From contig CACRXP010000010.1 in assembly GCA_902702965.1 (NCBI GenBank), positions 210,377 through 274,376 on the forward strand: a DNA stretch of 64,000 nucleotides, written 5' to 3'. The position numbers and the translations under genes are program-made. Source of the DNA: Spirometra erinaceieuropaei (lineage: Eukaryota > Platyhelminthes > Cestoda > Diphyllobothriidea > Diphyllobothriidae). Every line of letters begins with the position of its first letter. Within the stretch, counting starts at the first letter, position 1. The notes below the pieces were generated by a model. The model was not told the DNA's origin. It did not search any database and was given only the letters and a program-made list of their open reading frames with translations. Below are positions 37,000-49,190 of this stretch, piece after piece.

Positions 37000-38990
37000 A
37001 AAAACGCCTAACCATCGCGTTGGAGGCAGGGTAAAAGCCTTAGTAAGTGTGTGTGAGTACAACATAAAAACAAAAGAATAAACTGGAAGAATTTAGGCTC
37101 AAGCTGGGCACCGTTGTCAGCCGTGATATTCGGAGCACCAATTCTGGTAAACAAACGATAGAGGAACACCTTGACCACCGTCGAGGCCTCGATATAAGGC
37201 ACAAGAATCGCTTTCGGCCACCGAGTGGATCGATCCACAGAGGTGAGGGAATAAGGACAACAATATGAAAGAAGCAGAGACCTACACTGTTCAGGTAGAC
37301 ATGGCTGAACCTTGCACCATGAACGGGAAAGTTGCTAACGGGGACCTTGTTGTGCCACTGGATAATGCTCTAGTGACAGGCGAGACAAGCCGTGTCCATA
37401 TCCCCAGGTCCTTGTGCATTCCAGGACATAAGAACCGGTCGGAAACCAGCCTGATGATAGATCAACCCCCAGAGTGCGATAGGATGTGCGGGGAGGAGAA
37501 AACTTTGCCTCGAAGGGATGGCGACTCAAAGAGACGATCGGACGCAGTGGAGACGTCACAGAGAATGGTGCCGTTGTCAGTAGTCAGTGGTAGGTCCTGG
37601 GGTTGGAGTCTGGAACCATCTTCGTGACATGAAAAATCAACAAGACGTTGTTTGGCTGCTAGCTCAGCTAGGTCGACCCCCGAAAAAAGCTGGAGCTTAG
37701 TGGTACGCAGCCTGGACAGCGCATCAGTTACTTCATTACGCGAGCCCTCAATATGGCGGATGTCGAAAGTGAGCTGCTTGGCAAATCTTCCATCGGCTCA
37801 ATTTTCCGACTTGGGAATGCAATGTGAAAATAAAGGGCTCGTGATCTGTGAAGACTGTGAACTCTCGAACTTCCATCAAATGCCGGAAGTGCTTCAGGAC
37901 CAGATAAACGACAAGAAGTTCACGCCGGAATGTGTTGTGGCGGGCCTCGGCCCTGGGCAGTTTTTTGATAAGAAACGTTGTTGGAGGGCCGTGCCAACAG
38001 TAACATCGGAAGCATCAGACATATAGCATGAATACTCACAGGCAACTTAGCAAAACACTTTGTCATACACAATCTGTCCATACTGACTCCCGGTGAACAG
38101 ATGCGCTTCCCTATTATTAATGTTGTATTGTGAACCAATCATGTTCCAAATATTTGTTACTTCGTTTTGAGTGCGAATATACGAAATAATTGTATGTAAA
38201 TAGGGTCACTACGGGCTCTGCCTTTAACCCTTCAAATGCATAAACACATACATACATGCATACAGATATGCCTGCGTCAGCAAGAAAGTGAATTAGAAAG
38301 GCGGGCTGTTAGCGTAAGTTCAGAAATACGCTTACAACCTGAGAAAGACTGGTCAGCGGGAGGATGGTGGCGGCAGAGTGTGAGAGAAACCGAAGGTAAA
38401 GGTTCACCATGCTAAGGAGTCGCTGTAACCGACGCTTGGATATAGGGAACAGAGAATCCCGAATAACGGCGAACTTTGAGGAAAGGGAATGTATACCGTT
38501 AGAGCAGATCTGACAATTTATGAAATCAAGAGAAGCAGATGCAACGACGCATTTAGCAGGATCCAGGTCGAAAACGAGATTCTAAAAACGGCCGAAAAGC
38601 GGTATAAGATGTTGAAGATGTTCTTCAGCATCCTGGGTGGCGACTAAGACATTGTCAATCTAAGCCTAAACAAAAAGAAGTCCAAGTAGAACAGAATCAG
38701 TTAAGCGTTCGAATGCCAGAAAGGCATTTCAAAAACCGAATGGCATGAGACGAAATTTGAACGCGCCCTAAGGAGACGCCACTGCCGCTTCGGGAACGCG
38801 CTAAGGCACAATAAGACTTTTATGAGGCCGGGTCCAAATCGGTCTTCGAGAAAATGCTTTCACCAAAAAGAACTCTGACAAAGCGCTGAAGATGAGAAAC
38901 CGAGTACTAATTTGACAAAGTGATATCGTTCAAGGCTTAATGGCCTAATGGACGCCCATCATCTGTCTCTGGTTCGGAAACCATACGCCA
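37000..38990 (-). mobile_element. Ty3/gypsy retrotransposon fragment: RT, RNase H and integrase, inactive
   Basis: Minus-strand order: RT with LMPFGF (about 38740), a decayed active site AxIDNVLVA where YIDD is expected (about 38640), NPAKC-like and LQRLLSMVNLYLRF (about 38410); RNase H with DASDVTVGTALQQ (about 38010) and EVTDALSR (about 37720); integrase zinc region with LCPGMHKDL (about 37410), then DRSTRWPKAI and the second catalytic region NITADNGAQLE (about 37120). Many stops and frameshifts. No gag, protease or LTR is visible, and the block sits between two non-LTR remnants, so both ends were lost. Confidence 0.85.
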
Positions 38991-39004
38991 TGGGAACACC
39001 CAGG

Positions 39005-41530
39005 GAATGTCAGACTGTCTACTTATAGGAGATTCAAAGGTTTCAGGGAGAACGACCGCATCAGGAATGTCTGTCCCGTGTCCCAATGCCTCTCTGAGAG
39101 AATGCGTTCCGTCAGACGTCTATATGGGCCAGCCTCCTCTGTAGATTCAATGGATGACCACGAAGACGGCCCTTCTCGGCCAATTCAAAGAATTCGCCAA
39201 ATTTGAGAGCACACTCACGTCCTTTGACAGTCCTGTTGGTCTAAATGAGATTGCTGCGCAGTTGCTTGTGACTGAGAGAGAACAGATTTAGTTCAGTCAG
39301 TCTGGTTTCGTAGGGCAGATGATCCAGATTCTTGACCATCTTCGTAACCATCGTCTGTACTCTTTTCAGCTGTTGATAATCCTTCTTGGACCACGGTCGC
39401 CAGACCCGGACTGAGCAAACAACACCCGCATCGCTCGTTTGGCTGTCTTTTGAAAACTGTGGTGATATTTTAAGGGAGGGAGTCATCAGGACGTTAAGGT
39501 CTTTCCTTTCCTCAACACTTGAAAGGGGCTGCCCATCAAGGAGGCATCGACAGGGATCATCTTCCTTACTGGTCTTTGTTGTGCGCAGTCTCAGAACTAC
39601 ACACATTTCCACATTAAAATTGGGGAGCCGACGAGCTGACCAACTGCTCCACCGGTTGAGACCGTCCTGAAGCGCGAACCTGTCTGTGTCAGATATGATG
39701 GCTCTCCACAGGTAAACATCGTCAGCAAGAATGACGGTGTGGCATCGTAGGTCATCAACACAGTCGTAAATGTAAACTACAAATAACAACGGCCCTAAGA
39801 CTGAGCCCTGGGGAACATTACTTTGGACGGGGTCAAAGTCGATCTCAAGGCCTCAACACACATGGTTTATGATCCCCCGGTAAGAAAACCCGTTATCCAT
39901 GTCAGCAGCTCTCCTCTTATCCCAATTTCAGACAGTTTGTAAATTAGGCGTTTGTGTGGGACGCTGTCGAACGCCTTCTCAAATTCTGTGTAGATGACAT
40001 CGACCGAACCATCCTTATTCAGTGCGCCAGTGCACTGCTAATTCAAGACCAGTAGACTGGAAAGACACGAGCGGTGTTTTGGGAGGCCGTGTTAAAACGC
40101 TGATAGTGAGTGGTTCTGTCCCACGAACTCTATTTTTGCTTTCTTTACAATGGCCTTCATTAGCTTACAGCAGATGTAGGTGAGAATCACAGGCTGGTAA
40201 TCATTAGCATTATTGTGAGCCCCACTCTTGGATATCGGGTAGATATTTGCTGTCTTATATTCGGATGGCAGCCTCCCTAATTTGAATGATGAACTGAAGA
40301 TGTCTGCTAGTGGTTTTGAGGGATTGTTCGAAAATTTGGCCAATACATTGTCTGGACCCGACGACTTTGCTTCTTCGAGATATTGTAGTTCCCTTTCCAC
40401 CACAAGTGGCGAGAAGAACATGGTTCAAGCATGGGACCAGCGGTCGCAACAATATTGCTGATAATGTGACGCCGAAACTCCGTTTCCCTTGTAAAAACCG
40501 AGGCAAAGTTCCGTTCCAGGTGTTCAGCTTTCTCACTGTCTTCATCGATTTCTACACCATTATCATTCTTCAGTACTGCGACCGCGTCCTTGTTTTTCAG
40601 TCAACTGTTAATATAGTGGAATAACATCTTGGGCTTCTGCTCAGCCTGTCGGATAATTTTGAATTCATACATTGTGACTGCATTTCGCTGACGACGAAAC
40701 TCCCCAAGGTGCACTGATAATCCAGTTTTCCCTTATATCTACAATATTTTACTTTCATTTCATAACTACCCATTTAGGTCCCTAGTTAACCAGATAGGTT
40801 AAGTGGTCGTTTTTGTAGCTTAAGTGAATAACAGTGCCGAATTAGATCGAGTTAAGTCGTCTCAAAAGATCTCCAGTCGTCCCGGGATCTCCCTTGAGCA
40901 AAGAATTTCAATCCATCAACATGAATTCGTTCTTCGTTGTGTTAAAATATGCCTTCTATGCGTTAAATTGGACTCCTCTCCTCTTCTGGCGTTGAGAGAA
41001 GAGCGAGTTATCCCACAGTAATTTAGTAAGGTCACTTTTACCCAGTGGTGCACAGGAATATACTTCGTCAATATTAGCGTAGTGTTTCATAAGAACTAGG
41101 TCCAGGCGATTGGCTCTCTGGTTCCCTCGAAATCTTGTTGGTGACTTTAAGTGATGTGCCAGGGGAAGTCGAGTGCGAGGTCCATTAGCTTTTTGTTAGG
41201 TGAAGTTGGCGCACCGTCAACTAACACAGTTTCCGCTCTATTGCAGGTACATTGAAATCCCCAGCAATAAGAACTTATTGGTGGTTAGCAACTTCCTCGA
41301 CTAAGTGAAGGGACGATTCATCAGCTTCACTAGGAATGTTTGGTGGTCTGTAAACCGTCAGGAATTCTGGGTTTTGTGTGTTACTCTGCTTTATCTTTAT
41401 CCAGGCAGATTTATATCCAAGGAAGAGGGCGTGGGCTGGCTCAACTGCCGCAATTTCGTCCTTACATATACGACTACCCCCACCATCCTGTCTATTTTGA
41501 CAGTCTATACAAGAGAGCCGGTAATCATGT
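39005..41530 (-). mobile_element. Non-LTR retrotransposon copy B, endonuclease end plus RT, degenerate
   Basis: Same family as copy A. The upstream part (41530-40850) shows endonuclease motifs: TVYRPP (about 41350), IAGDFNVPAI (about 41260) and a TRFRGNQRANRLDLVL block (about 41120). The RT follows: KSSGPDNVLAKF (about 40370), ANDYQPVILTYICCKL (about 40200), the active-site region ILADDVYLW (about 39730), NFNVEMCVVLRL (about 39610) and a C-terminal segment ending near 39010. Frames are broken in many places; the catalytic box is altered (LADD). Its 3' end runs directly into the gypsy fragment. Confidence 0.8.
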
Positions 41531-42470
41531 GTTCTCGTTGGAAACATTACATGTTGCGTGGGGAGGCGCCTTTTGCGTTTTTTGCAGCAAAAGGTACTCG
41601 AATGTCGATTTTGGACCTGACGTTTGAACAGTGTTCCAATTAATTGCTGATGTGCTGAAGTCGACAATGATCGTGATATTAGGTCCACCGGATAATCCCT
41701 CCAGCCGTTCCAGTAAATAAGTGTTGGTGATTTGGTCTGTCCTAGGTGGTTGATAGACAGTAAGGACATCAAGAAACGGGGAACCAACAGCCTTGATGGT
41801 CAACCAACTAGCTTCCAGGCCATACGCAGTTTTCGTGATATCTACCGGCACCACCAGAAATTCTTTCACATGCACAATTATGCGCCACCACCCTAACGAT
41901 GTTCCCGGTCGCTCGGATATATCTTGTATCCAGTTAAAGCTATTTTGCTATCACTAATATTACCGGACAGCCAGCTTTCGGTTTTTGCTACAACATCCAG
42001 AGGCATTTTCGTAGGCCGATGTTTTAGCTCGTCAAGTTTCGATAGCGGGCTTGAGGCATTTGTATGCAATGACCTCAATATTGCGCTGACCGAATTTCTG
42101 ACATTATTGCAATGTCCGGGGCTCCATTTTCACCGGCCTTTTCCTTTACTTGATGGTTTTCATTAACTCCAGCTCTTCGGTCAGAACATTGGGTGTTAAG
42201 GGTTTATTATATTGTCGCCTCCAACGGCAGGATGCACGATGGTATCTGCATTAGCTGAGTGGCTGCCGTCTTTCCTAGAAATTCTGGCTGGTTCAACTCA
42301 AACGGCTTATTTTTCTGATCTACTTTTCCTTTGATGATGGCCATGTTGCGTTCGTCACCCTTCAATCTTGATTTTAATTCAGAGAAGAGTTCCAGGCGCT
42401 CCAGCTTTTCCGCTATCTTCTTGAAATAAAATGAAGACGTTATCGATTCTTTGTACTTCACATTCTTCAG
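41525..42470 (-). mobile_element. Second non-LTR endonuclease fragment, N-terminal part
   Basis: On the minus strand: a coiled-coil-like charged stretch (42461-42207), then the endonuclease start LSKLDELKHR, DVVAKTESWLSG and IALTGYKIYPSDR (42050-41900), followed by DVLTVYQPPRTD and IIVDFSTSAINW (about 41770-41630). The next fragment repeats the TVYRPP and DFN region, so two endonuclease copies are joined head to tail rather than forming one domain. Confidence 0.7.
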
Positions 42471-42600
42471 TACTGTTGCCCATTCTTTGGTTTGATGAAC
42501 GAGGCTAATTGTTTAAAAATTAAGTGTCCTTAGACACTTTATTAGAAGACTTTTAAGTACGGCACATCCAAATATTTCCTGCTCAGAAAGATGCTACCTA

Positions 42601-42675
42601 TGGTGGCTAGAGCTTTGACTGTACCACAGTCTTCCACTTGCTGTCGTGGGTTCGAATCCCACCGAGGAGCCTAGT
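42601..42675 (+). repeat. tRNA-derived SINE-like sequence
   Basis: A-box-like TGGCTAGAGCTTTG and a strong B box GGGTTCGAATCCC lie at pol III promoter spacing, but the 5' end does not pair with GAGGAGCC, so it is not a working tRNA gene. A diverged copy in the opposite orientation lies at 47779-47855. Confidence 0.6.
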
Positions 42676-43189
42676 ATGCGAAAATCAGACGTCACATCGA
42701 TGAGAGATGTGGAGGGACCTACCGACCGAAGGTCACGAAAGTACGACTGGCGTGGATACCAACTTATTGACGGATTTTCTTACTTTCTTATCTGTCCAGT
42801 TGGGTCTTCACAAGAAACTTTTAATAGAATCCAGTCATCTTTACTGTGTGCGACTATTCTAATGGGTTAGACGCTGGTGTGATAGGACCTAAATCGAATT
42901 CTTTTGAACCTACAAAATCATTGGAAAGAGGACAAGGACTGCCGATTTTGGAGGGTCCATTCTCAGACATATTCAGGAAGGCCACAGGCCCAGGTGTTAA
43001 ACATCTGCGCCTCTTCAACTCATTACCATAGCGAGTAAAATGTGCGTTTTTTATGAGACGACACAGATGGCGTCCTGGATTGTAACAAACCACAATTTAA
43101 ACAGCATGTGAGAAATGCCCATGTTTATTTGCGTTACATTCAGGGTCACTCAGACTACCGCGCAGTTTGAAATCTAGTAGGTTTTTAAT

Positions 43190-44835
43190 ATGTTCGCGCT
43201 TGGTGAGGTTCGAGAACCAACTGAAGGAGACTTCGATCATTTCAGAAAATTTGCCGCCGACAAAGACGGTTGGACGATTTTCTATTCTAGGAAAAAGCCG
43301 GGACGAGAGGTCATAACCTCTACTAAATGCTCCGATTTATCTCCTATTAAGCTTATCAAGGTTTGAAATCAGTTTTTTCTGTACGCACACTCAAAGGTCG
43401 AAGCGAAGTTGTCCGACGTTCCAGCGGCATCCATATATGACTGTCTTCATGACGCCCAGTACCGTAAGACCTGGGATTATGCAATGAAAGAGGGGATCCG
43501 TGTTGCCTATGTTTCACCAAATAGTGAGATCGGATACTACCACCGTACGCTCCCTGTTATTTGATAACACTCCAGTCAAATGTCCACTTGGTATTAGAGA
43601 CAGAGACTTTGTTACGCAGCGCTGCTGGTCGGTAAACGGTAAAAATCACATTATTATCAATCACAGTGTTTTTCATAAAGTACGTTATTGATTTTAACTA
43701 ACTGGTAGAAAGTTCCCCCAAAACATGGAGTTGTCCGGGCAGCATCTTATCTCACTGGATACTTGATTGAGGGGACCGACCAGAACTCCTGCAAATTTAC
43801 TTACGTTTCGCAGTCGGATCCCAAGGGTTAGTTGCGTTTTCTCCTGCACCTGTCTTCTGTGAACTGTCGAGTTAAGCCCTGATTTGTATTTTATAAGGTT
43901 GCAGTTGACCGTTCGACAAGAAATAATCCTGATTCCAAGCGTATTTTTAAATTTTTAGACTAAGTCAAACAGTTTAAGACGTTGACCTGTCTTGAAGCCT
44001 AGATATTTGTTCCTATAGAATCAGTGTGCATAACCATATGATTATGAACACTGACAGGAAAAGGGACATTAGAAACAATGTTCAAAACTGTATATACAGT
44101 TACGAACATTGTGCCTAATGTCCCTTTTCCTGTCTGATTAACAGACCTCTCTGAGTTAAATCAGAAATACCTAGACTCGCTTTATTTTTATCGCAGTTTA
44201 CTAATTGCACGAGTATTGAGCTTCTTAAAATTTGTTTTTTTCTTTTATTAAAACGCGAATACTTGTGGGATAATCCATCGATTTTTAGCTTTCTTTCACA
44301 GACTTCGTTTCGTTTTTTAGCTTACTTATCCTTAAGTTCGCCCAAAGAATTTTTATGAAATAGTAATTGTTCGAATATACTGCCTTCGGGAACTGGTTGT
44401 TTTTAGCATTGTCTTGTTTAGCCGAAAAAGGTCTAAGTATTCAGTTACAAGCGGCTTTTACGTCTTGTTTATACTTCGGCGAATATGATCTATACGGTCT
44501 GTTATATTCCCGTTTGTATAGGAAACATCCCGACTTTTGCTGTTAATGTTGCAGCTAAGTTGATGGCGCCCAAAATTATGAAGCGCCTACTTGACGCAGC
44601 TCGTAGTTATAGTAGGTGGAAGGAGTCAAACAATCCGGACTTCATGCCGTGGCGAAATTTTGAACAACTGAAACAATTTCCACTGGTTGAAATCGACGAC
44701 CTCTCATGCAATTCGGATTTTACGGAGGACTACGTTGACCAAGACCCGATCCTGACTAAAAAAGGGGCGAGCGCAAACAGTCTACTTACGACTGACATTG
44801 CTGGGCAGATTTCTGCAGAGGAGCGTATGGTCTGA
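43190..44835 (+). CDS. STARD10-like START-domain lipid-transfer protein, 284 residues, five exons
   Basis: The START domain binds phosphatidylcholine or phosphatidylethanolamine in vertebrate STARD10 and moves it between membranes. Exons: 43190-43360, 43397-43544, 43576-43679, 43709-43826, 44522-44835; phases all agree and the joined frame is open. Introns are 36, 31, 29 and 695 bp. An in-frame TAG at 43178-43180 region precedes the ATG. Residues resembling the family: GDFDHFR and GWTIFYSR near the start, VPAASIYDCLHDAQYRKTWD (residues 64-83), LKCPLGIRDRDFV, TGYLIEGT, VSQSDPKGNIP, VAAKLMAPKIMKRL and a WKES/PDFMPW end, followed by an acidic tail as in human STARD10 (291 residues). Length and collinearity indicate a complete gene. 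I am confident of the family and fairly confident of the exact exon ends. Confidence 0.92.
44053..44134. other. Long hairpin inside intron 4 of the STARD10-like gene
   Basis: Arms 44053-44083 and 44104-44134 are inverted repeats of 31 bases with two mismatches, enclosing a 20-base loop that itself holds the palindrome ACTGTATATACAGT. It could fold as an RNA stem of pre-miRNA size or be a small MITE-like inverted repeat. Confidence 0.85.
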
Positions 44836-44876
44836 TTTCTGTTCGAAATTCAAAAACTACAATCAGAACAAATTTA

Positions 44877-44882
44877 AATAAA
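44877..44882 (+). terminator. AATAAA polyadenylation signal of the STARD10-like gene
   Basis: A canonical hexamer 42 bases past the stop codon, on the coding strand. Confidence 0.75.
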
Positions 44883-46273
44883 CTCGTTGTTCTTTTTTAT
44901 TTGTATTTCTAAAAATGGATTTCCGTGTTTTCCAATTTTTGAGGTTTTATAGGAATTTGGTTTTCTTTGTTGCCTGTGGATGAAAATCATGTGTTGGATA
45001 TGCAGAAATCTGTCAACTATTGGGAACGTGCCGTATCCTAAAACGTAGAAATTGTGAAGGTTACACATAGTTGAATATTTGGCAAAATGTAAAATGTATG
45101 CATGAATACGGTGAAATCCTGTAGGAACTATAAAAAGGGCGTTGGCATAAAGGCAAGTGAAGGCTTCCGGTCGTTGAAAGCGCAATACGCTACACATTTA
45201 ACTTGACGCTTATTACTTTTAAAGGCAAGCGTAAAAGAACAAGCAGACCATTTTTCTACCAGTACGCCAGACGACGTGATTATGTTTTATCTATTTCGGA
45301 ATACGTAGAATTAAAGCAAAAAAACAAGCTACGGTTCGAAAGCTGAGCACCAAAAGAGTCTGCTGGAGAAGGTATGATCGCCATTTTTCTTCCAGAATGA
45401 TTGCTGAAACTCGTCTTTTCGCTTCTGTCAGCAAAACCTACCAAAACAACGGATCAACACCTTCCGCGAAATTAAATACCAAGCAGTCACTTAACTTTTC
45501 TCACACTAGGACCTCCTGTCACGAGGACTAGACACGGTCGATGTGAAATGCAGCGTACTTCTTTAAAATACACTTTTAACAACATTCAGCAATCATTCTG
45601 ACCATTAGTAAAGACGATAAACCAGTAGTGGATGAGCAAGATTTGTCCTATTAAAACCCAACTAACATCAAACTCTTGTCACTGAGGCCCATAGAAAGCG
45701 TTTGTAGCGATCCGAGGACAATTGTTGTGAGAGTTATGAGCTGGATAAGAGAATGTTGCTTAAAGCGATATTTCCTCAACGTGAATTTAAGGCAGACATA
45801 CACAGCAGGACTTGTTTGAACCGAACGTTTCCGCGACGGCTTATCAATTACAAAGAGCACTTTAAAATAGCGTGCGTAACACATTTGCGGCAGGTTGCAT
45901 GCAATACTAATAAAAAGTCTTTTGATCAGAAAAATAGAGGCAAATCTACGTACAAAGGATTGTGAAGGTTACTTGCTATGTCGTGAGATCTGTACTCGAT
46001 AAGTATGCTAAACAACAAAGGTCTTAAATAATGGGCTTATCTCCACTGGATACCAAAAATAACAAGATTATGTTAACGGGATCTACCAGCTTGTTACACT
46101 ACAAGTCCACATTATGCTGTAAGACAATGTGCATAATTACTGACGACTTTCTAGAGTGGCAGTATTAATGATAACATTAGTGAAAGTAACAGTAATGACA
46201 AAGGATCATTGGCTATTTGGAAGGAAGCATACCGTACAGAACCGATGAACGGCGACTCAGCAGTCCTAGCATT
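44883..46273. other. Convergent intergenic region
   Basis: Lies between the plus-strand STARD10-like gene and a minus-strand exon set, so both sides carry 3' ends. No frame, repeat or RNA gene is recognised. Confidence 0.45.
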
Positions 46274-49190
46274 CTATTCAAAATTAATGTCGTCATAGTT
46301 CTGCTGGTGATTGAAGTCACTTTGTTCCTTAGTTCTCGACAGGTTCGTTCCTCCCTCACTGTCAGATTCGCTCGAGAAGGTAGTTTGGACAGCAAACGTT
46401 GGACGACAACAACTTGCAGTGGACGCGTCCAGCTCTGCCTCAATGACATCACTTTGCGCATTAGATGCATCTGAATGGCCATCAAGTTGTGGCCTTATAC
46501 CAGTTTTTCCAAGCTCATTGTAAACAGTGTCACCAGAGTCCCGCCGTGGAAACCTATGCAATGAAGGTGCGAAGTTCATAGACTTCAAATGAAGTTGCGG
46601 TTGCTAGCCTAGTAGATGTTGCTATCTTAGACTGTCTTTTGAAGGCGGTGCTTTCTAACAGATCAGTGGTAATTAATTGTTTCGGTTACAAAGAGTAGAA
46701 ATTGAGTATATCAAGTATGGCAACTATTACCAAAAATGAAGTCAATGGAGACTCCGAACTTAAGCGTAAAGTGCTACTTAAAGGTTGCTGACCATACAAG
46801 AAACTTGAAATGTAGTCTCTTTTGACGAACTTGCTTCGCTCAAAAGAACAGTTTTAAATCCCTATGAGAAGAAAAAGCTGAACGAAATAAATAAACAGTG
46901 CATTTTTGCTAGAAGAAAGTCTACCGATGTGTTTATTTGGTGAAATTCTGGTTTAAGCGATAGGAAAAGACATCAACAGGTGATTTCCTGCTTAGAACGA
47001 CGTCCTCAGATAGAAAACAAGTAGCACGGTCCCAACTCGCAACAGAATGTGCTGCCTATTAGACAAAAGTCAGTTAAAATGTCTTCCATCCATAGTGCAC
47101 TCATGGATCAGAAAAACAGGTCCTGCGCCAAAGCTTAGGAGATTTTGACGAAATACATGAATACCTCTTATAAAGAAATTGTAAACCATGTGAAGTTATA
47201 CAAACTTATACTCTCACAGTGTCGCGTGTGCTATTATAGGCCGCCACTAGATGACGTATCCGTTCCCCTGTACATTCAACTTGAGCCCAGAGAAAGGTAC
47301 CAGTTACTCAATGCCCATATTATCATTAATTATCGAGAATTATTAATGTTTGGATTCATTTTATGGTGAGATATAGATGCGTTCATTTCTTTATGTTGGC
47401 ATCTGCAGCCAAAACCTTCTATCTTGTCCAAAAATTGGGTAATTCGCGCACCTTAGAGAAGTAACCTGTGATTTCAACGGTTTAAACGCTTGAAAATTAA
47501 GCGACATGCAGTTGGTCCTAGAACGATCATTCTTTTTTTCTGTTCGTAAAAAATACTCCCTGATATTTATAAATATTGGGATAAATGTTGATTACGCGAC
47601 ATAAATTTGGAAAGATATAAATGAATTTGATGATTATGAAGTACGCGTATACACGTATAGGAGTCCGAAAAGTCTCAGTAATTTGGAGCCGAATTATTGT
47701 TTTCGGGTAGCATTGACATGTTTTGTATCGTAAATCGTCGATTAAAAAAAACAGAGAAGTTCTTCCGCTGATATCGGTCGAATTTGAACTCATGACCAAC
47801 GGAGGCATAGCTCTAGTCCAAACAAAGCTCTAGCCACCTTAGCTACGAGGCCATGACTGAGACTATTGAATTTTTTCACACTTGAGTAAGTAATAAATTA
47901 TTTTTTATGATATGAAATTAGCTACAAAATAGGCTTGACCACAGTCTGTGGCATACTGGGTGCCTAACTGTCTATGGGGTATAAAATTGCAGGCTGTAGG
48001 GAACACTTTGAAAGCTGCACAACATTAAAAACTGTAGATTTTAATATAACTACTTTGTGGACAAGGTTCTGTCTCTGTCCTTCCATAATCTAGCTTATTC
48101 TCGCTTGCAGCAGCTGTTTTGAGCAAGTCTCTAATTGGCCGTGATTTTTAACGGTAAAGAACATCATGTATAGAAAATACTAGCGGTAGACCAAACGGCA
48201 GTTCCGAAAACCCATAAAAACAAAAAGGCAATCAAGCAAATAATGAGGTGCGTGACTGTTATCTGATGGTAAGATATGATTGCATTCCAACTCACCGAAG
48301 CGTTTCAGGCAACCAAGCTTGTCTAAATGTGCAACCGTTGTTGCGACTGTTGACGACGACACTATAGGGCGTTAATCCACCGGCGATCACCTTGAACATA
48401 TGGATAGCTTAAGCGTGACTGGACTACAGAGCAATATGAATCATTCCGGCCCTGGCATGGACTCCATGCACGATGAGTATCCTTACATGTTGGGACATAT
48501 TAAACAGCACACGCATCAGTAAATTGGCTTATCAGTGTAAACAGTCCGAAGGTAAAGATCGATCTTCAGTTCAATGGACAGCCGCGACATAACCATTTTG
48601 GTTTCGAAGGCGTAAACCTTTAAATTACAGGTATTTACACTCAAAGCACGCTACTAATGAGTACGTAATGAAGATTGGCCCAAACTCAAGAAAACCGATA
48701 GGAGTCGAATGCCGAACTTATACTTTAGTAAGATACAGATAGAGTACAAGCCAGAAAACTCACAAATGTTCATGGGGGTCTTCCATGAGCAAGGCACTTC
48801 GATTTCCCATTGGTTCCTCAGAACGCTCTCGATACTTTTGATCAAATTGACCTTCCTCGGCATCTGGGGCCGTAGGTACACCTAACCTCTCTTGAGGTGA
48901 GTTGACCGAGAGACTGCGATGTCGTCTCTTGGCTGTCGGATCTCTGGTCGAGTGGCGGGTCACAACCTGGCGGTGACGGTGGTGATGGTGTGACTGCCCA
49001 ACATCGCGGACGCATTTTTGTGGCGGCGGCGGCGGTAGCGGTGGATCACGACTGGAGGAGCGAACTCGGACGAGCAGGTTCTCTGCCGACTTCTGTAGTT
49101 TCTTCATGGATTGCCGTAGTTTGTTAGCCAACAGCATGGTTTCATTCTCCTTGGAGCGTCCTGCAGGGGTGATTGTGATGTCAGCTTGCG
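46274..49190 (-). CDS. Unrecognised gene, three 3'-terminal exons (partial, at least 256 residues)
   Basis: Exons 49190-48764, 48361-48296 and 46553-46274 have acceptors (GGTGGCACAG, CCCTATAG, TTGCATAG) and donors (GTGAGT, GTGAGT), and their phases fit: 2 bases left, then 1+63+2, then 1 plus a frame ending in TAG. The first exon starts inside a codon, so the gene begins further upstream and its 5' part is not identified. The predicted segment has a basic, possibly helical stretch LLANKLRQSMKKLQKSAENL, a PPPPPP run, a HHHHRH run, KRRHRSLSV, and an acidic Ser-rich C-terminus. The middle exon is open in another frame too. I do not recognise the family; the composition suggests a disordered regulatory or scaffold protein. 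The second intron carries a SINE. Confidence 0.4.
47779..47855 (-). repeat. tRNA-derived SINE-like sequence, intronic
   Basis: Minus-strand GTAGCTAAGGTGGCTAGAGC (A-box side) and GAGTTCAAATTCG (B box). Shares GGTGGCTAGAGCTTT with the copy at 42601-42675. Confidence 0.55.

Noticed and set aside
42601..42675. Functional tRNA gene
   Set aside because: A good B box is present but the acceptor stem does not pair, so it was called SINE-like.
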